Assembly: GCA_035610835.1 (NCBI GenBank)
Contig: CM069456.1
Coordinates: 33,897,359-33,961,358, forward strand
Source of the DNA: Ophiura sarsii
Taxonomy: Eukaryota; Echinodermata; Ophiuroidea; Amphilepidida; Ophiuridae
Direction of reading: 5' to 3'
Length of the DNA stretch: 64,000 nt
The notes beneath the pieces were generated by a model, which worked only from the letters and a program-made list of their open reading frames with translations, had not been told where the DNA came from and made no database searches. Below, in pieces: positions 60,151-64,000 of the stretch; position 1 is the first letter of the stretch, and the number at the start of each line of letters is the position of its first letter. Made by a program: the position numbers and the translations under genes.

Positions 60151-60239
60151 ATAGTGAGATCATGATTATGGGGAATGATGTATATATTAAAGAGAACAAC
60201 TTTCTTCATCAAGTTCATAATTTGATATTTTACGATTGA

Positions 60240-61680
60240 GTTATTAGCCTTGACTAACGAACATATTCATTACCTGGTAAATTATTTTGTGAGCACTGTA
60301 CAATACAACTCTTTTACACTCTGTGTTAAGTTCCGTTTTGGCTACCAGAACCATTTTATTTGGTCTTTTTAACTACTTGCGTTTAAAATTAAAAAGTATG
60401 ACTAATCTACTAAGTCGTCTAGAAATCGGGTTGGGCCACTTTCACAATATCATACAATCTTGCTTGTATAAATTAAATGGTTAGGGTATCATGCAAGGAA
60501 CATTAAAGAGAACAATATAATTATTTTTCAAATAGTTTTATTTCATTTGAATATAAATTCATAAAATAAATAAATAATATTTGTAAAGACCTAACCTTCT
60601 TTGTAATACTTTTAACCACGTGAAATGAACCATTGTTGTCTAACAGGAGCGCTCTACTGCTATGTTCTATGTTCCTGTTTCGATTCCATTCATATTCATC
60701 CCAATGGTTTTACCATTGATTAAACCAAAGTGGCCCAGGTGACTTCATGACTACTTTAGACAATTGATCATATCTCTGCTTACCGACCATCGATTGTCAT
60801 GAAACAAAGCTTATTCGAAAGCTCACAAAATTCCCCTTGCAAGCCATTAAAACTCGAAACAGAAATAAACGATAGATTTTTTTTTATTTTTTTTTCAAAA
60901 CTGTATAACCTTTTTTGTTACAGCCTGTAGATCACTACGTCCCATACGCACACCTGTTACACTATCCCGGGTGTTGAAAAGGCCAAATGAAAAATAAAGA
61001 ATAAAACCCTACTTGGTCTCATTTTTTAAGCTATATTGTATTAGAAAACCAATCTTCACATATAATTGTGCAATTCAATGCATGCGTATGTTACCCGTTG
61101 AGTTATCTTTTAGTGAGGAATGTACATTGTTAATCTAATAATTATGTTATATGTTGACGTTTGTATTAAATTGAAAATATATGACGATTCCGAAAGTAGC
61201 TTTTTAATGCTATTCATACAGTTCAGCAATTAGAGTGACGTTTTGTCCTTTTGCATATAAATGTTTCGACAAAACGCCTCATTTTGTATTCTCAATAAAT
61301 ACATCAATACGCAAGTAAATACAATTCAGCATCGACGCTAAGTATATTCCACTCAAACCCTCACTGACAACCGAAATACGATATGATCAACCGTTCCCGA
61401 TACTGGATCTTATCCTATAACCGATAGCAGTATTTAATACAACTATGCAATTTTTATCAACTGACCTAATTTATCGAGAGCAATTTGTGAGAGATTTAGT
61501 TGAAATATAAGCTGGGATTTGCTATGAATTATTTCACACACATGCTAGGATTTATTCCTATAACGATTACAGTGATTTGCAAAATAATGCCATATGACAG
61601 AACCGTCGCGGAAATGCCAGAACGGCATAAGTGACATTTTCGGTCAAATTGAGTTATTAGTTATTTTTTATGAAAATATG
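60240..61680. other. No gene recognised
   Basis: AT-rich sequence with poly-T near 60,870-60,895. No exon, repeat structure or RNA gene found. Confidence 0.45.
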
Positions 61681-62240
61681 GGCAAATTTACACAATTTAT
61701 GCAATTTCAGCAGACTTGAAATTGGAATCAATTTATTTTAATGAAAGAATTGAGATAGTTAGAACAATAATTAATTTAACAAACACAAATAATTCATCAA
61801 ACAATAATTAATCAAACAATGTTAGCTGTTTATAATATTATGTATATATATATTTTGTCTGTATTTTTACTATGTATGATATGTAACTTGCAAGCTAGTG
61901 TTATCAGCTGCGCTGTTTTGCCGACATTTGTATACCATGAATAATAATAAAATTTAAAAAAATGCTTCGCCTGCAAAAAGTCACTTTTGACGTTCTTGCA
62001 TTTCACACGACGAGACAATACATATAATTCTTTGAAATTAGTAGCAATTACTGAATGAATTGTGTTGAAAGTCAGGGACTAGGCAAATTCACACAATGTA
62101 GGCAATTTAAGCAGTCTTGAAATTGGAATTAATTTTATTTTAATTAACGAATTAAGATAGGCAATACATATAGTTCTTGAATATAAGTAGCAATCTGTGC
62201 AATGGATTTTGTTGAAAGTCAGGGACTTTGGTCTGGAGCT
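61680..62240. repeat. Interleaved direct repeats
   Basis: GCAAATTTACACAATTTATG with CAGACTTGAAATTGGAAT (61,681) recurs as GCAAATTCACACAATGTAGG with CAGTCTTGAAATTGGAAT (62,084). GTTGAAAGTCAGGGACT occurs at about 62,065 and 62,211. Suggests local duplication of a 145- to 400-bp segment. Confidence 0.75.
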
Positions 62241-62297
62241 TTGTAAATACCACGTTGTAATTACAGAGATACAAATTCACGCTTCAAGTGATTTCTA

Positions 62298-62453
62298 TTA
62301 TAGGTAAATTAATAATTGAACGAACAACGCGAACGCAGTACAAAGATGATCGCGCCTAATATAATCACGCGAATGGTTGTGCGAGCTTCACGCAATGTAC
62401 GCGATACGCTGCTTAGTTGTGTTCGTTCAATTATTATTTTACCTATAGGAATA
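62298..62453. repeat. MITE with CG-rich interior
   Basis: TATTATAGGTAAATTAATAA with TTGAACGAAC at the left is mirrored by GTTCGTTCAATTATTATTTT with ACCTATAGG at the right. The roughly 155-bp element has an unusually CpG-rich interior (ACGCGAACGC, GATCGCGCC, GTACGCGATACGC) for this AT-rich region. Confidence 0.8.
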
Positions 62454-62589
62454 AATCATTAAAGCAATTTGGTTTTACATTTTGTTAAACATATATCCAT
62501 GAAATATAAGTATATGAGTACTGGCTTATAATAGAGGTATTGGATTTAGAACTATAATTAATATGCTTTCATGTTGTACATCAAGCATT

Positions 62590-62640
62590 TACAATAAAAC
62601 CCTAACCCCGGTTTAGGGTTTTTGACCGGGATCACAATTT
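62590..62640. repeat. Palindrome AAACCCTAACCCCGGTTTAGGG
   Basis: AAACCCTAAC-CCC-GGTTTAGGGTTT forms a short hairpin next to the SINE-like element. Confidence 0.75.
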
Positions 62641-62669
62641 TGGAAGAAAAAACATCAACTAAATCGCCG

Positions 62670-62775
62670 TGAATTTGCCGGGATTCGATCCGGGGACCAT
62701 CCGGACTCCGGCCCTATGTCCAACCCACTAAGCCATGGCCCTCAGCAGTAACTGCGCTCACTATATAGGCTCGGT
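62670..62775 (-). repeat. tRNA-derived SINE-like head
   Basis: On the minus strand, A-box TGGCTTAGTGGGTT is followed about 35 bp later by B-box-like GGATCGAATCC, inside GGGCCATGGC...CCCCGGATCGAATCCCGG. Spacing fits a tRNA-derived promoter. One T-stem base appears lost, so it is not called as a functional tRNA. Confidence 0.6.
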
Positions 62776-62879
62776 TGACTACGTCATTGAAAACCGGCGG
62801 CACAGGCGCTTAGAGATGAACTTAGGATTAGCATTTTTTACCATTCAGGGTGTTAGGGTTAATACAGTTTAGCATCCTA

Positions 62880-64000
62880 CATCCTACATTCAAATAATTA
62901 TCATCAAACGTTCACCGAACACTTATCCACAGGGATCATTTTTATTGGCATATAAATAGTTTAAAGTTATTTTAAGATTACTTTCAATCAACCTTCCAAA
63001 CTGGGACACTGTGCCCACTTAAGATTAACGTAAATGGGAACACAATACAGTTTTAAAAAGTACCCTTAAGGACCACTGGTCCAATCCACCTCTGTATCTT
63101 AGACCACTTTGAGAATGTTAATTTTTTCAAGCTAAGCATGCCTGCTTTTGAAAGGATTCAAAGATGGCTGCACTTAATGAGAGAGACATATTATTCTAAG
63201 ATGACTTCAACAAAATCCAGGTTGTTGTTGTTGTCGTTATTTTATAGCAAATAACAGATATCTAGTATTGCTATTTATAGTGGATTTGCTCAATATCTGT
63301 CAAGGACAAGTGTAACTCACATGTATATTTGAAGGTTTATTAAAGCATGATGAAAACGGATCAATTAAAGAAATAAAGCGAAAGTCCAGTGACCAAACCG
63401 ATCGCTGTACATGTTGACAGAATTCCGTCAACATGGCATTCGACATTAAGTTGCAGCTTTGTGTCTATTGCTGCGTTCTCGACACAAAACGCACGTGATA
63501 TTGCATTGAATGGTGGGAAAAGAAACACTGCTGCACCTTTCTTGCATTCGAGGGGGTCGCTTAATCCGAGAATGGTGACTGAGAGGGTTAGGGATTCGTA
63601 ACTGAAAATAAATAACATTAGTTTTACAATTATAGTACTCTTGTTGCGCCCATAATATCACTGTTTGCTAATGAATCATCAGACATTTAAGGTTATTTAA
63701 ACGTTTTAGATTAATTGGTTTATAGGTGTAACCTTAAATTTATTAAGGGGGACATTATAATAGCAATGCGAAAATAGTGTTAACATTTAATTGCAGACAT
63801 ATCGCGTTGTTGTACAATACCACTACGCCCGCGTTAAATAGAACGGGTGTGGTATAATAACAACATCTTAATACTAGTATAATTGCCAGTGGATCGTCGG
63901 TTAATAAACAGATAACGGCTAACAGTGCAAACTACAAATAAAACAACACGAGTCTCGCTTATGCAATAATAACTCTAAGAAGTGTAAAAGAGTAACATTC
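62880..64000. other. No gene recognised
   Basis: Open frames overlap on both strands at 63,361-63,661. None shows a motif I recognise or splice sites I can defend. The rest is AT-rich sequence. Confidence 0.4.

Noticed and set aside
62670..62775. Functional tRNA on the minus strand
   Set aside because: A- and B-box-like words are present, but the T-stem does not pair and no clean acceptor stem forms; called SINE-like instead.
63361..63661. Overlapping 70-85-codon frames on both strands
   Set aside because: No motif, no splice context, and several frames open at once as expected by chance.

Overview
This is a gene-poor, AT-rich stretch of animal genomic DNA. The evidence is spliced GT-AG exons in introns of up to 9.9 kb, Penelope-like and LINE relics, TA-flanked inverted-repeat transposons, tRNA-derived SINE-like pieces and CCCTAA-type hexamers. 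The repeats suggest a marine invertebrate, but I cannot name the species. There are no operons or bacterial features, and almost all open reading frames of 60-170 codons here look like chance. The only host gene I can assemble lies on the minus strand from 25,011 to the left edge. It is an anion-type Cys-loop ligand-gated channel of the glycine/GABA receptor superfamily. Seven exons are visible: 25,011-24,928; 23,536-23,469; 23,077-22,857; 21,248-21,166; 11,226-11,095; 7,322-7,093; and 16-1, where the TM3 exon runs off the window. They join in phase and match my recollection of vertebrate GLRA exons 2-8, including the 68-bp and 83-bp exons. The signal-peptide exon was not found, and the 3' exons (rest of TM3, loop, TM4) lie outside. 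The first visible exon carries a one-base excess that breaks the frame. 

Introns, 17-24,927: these hold a broken Penelope-like element (1,343-2,640), several small inverted-repeat elements, a 475-bp hairpin beside the TM1-TM2 exon (7,377-7,851), TCTAAA/TCTACA hexamer arrays (8,125-8,375), a 37-40-bp tandem array (9,891-10,200) and a LINE tail (about 10,231-10,400). They also hold a repeated 0.4-kb unit (13,740-16,270), a 2.5-kb foldback of CAAAATGGC-rich repeats (17,827-20,370) and an array of inverted repeats with CGATACTGG half-sites (22,021-22,486). Next to the Cys-loop exon are two decayed tandem copies of that exon, plus a displaced copy of its flank on the far side of the foldback. 

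The region 25,380-53,230 is a divergent tandem duplication of about 14 kb: copy A about 25,380-39,215, copy B about 39,860-53,230. I found no convincing gene in it. The copies differ by TA-flanked elements of 1,058 and 186 bp in A, by 831, 443, about 185 and 471 bp elements in B, by a second CGATACTGG array in A, and by a CCATAA array that is long in A and nearly absent from B. 

The region 53,230-64,000 holds degenerate CCCTAA sequence, a LINE whose 3' part is minus and whose RT part is plus (consistent with 5' inversion), direct repeats at 58.4 and 59.0 kb, a MITE and a tRNA-derived SINE-like element. No host gene was recognised there.
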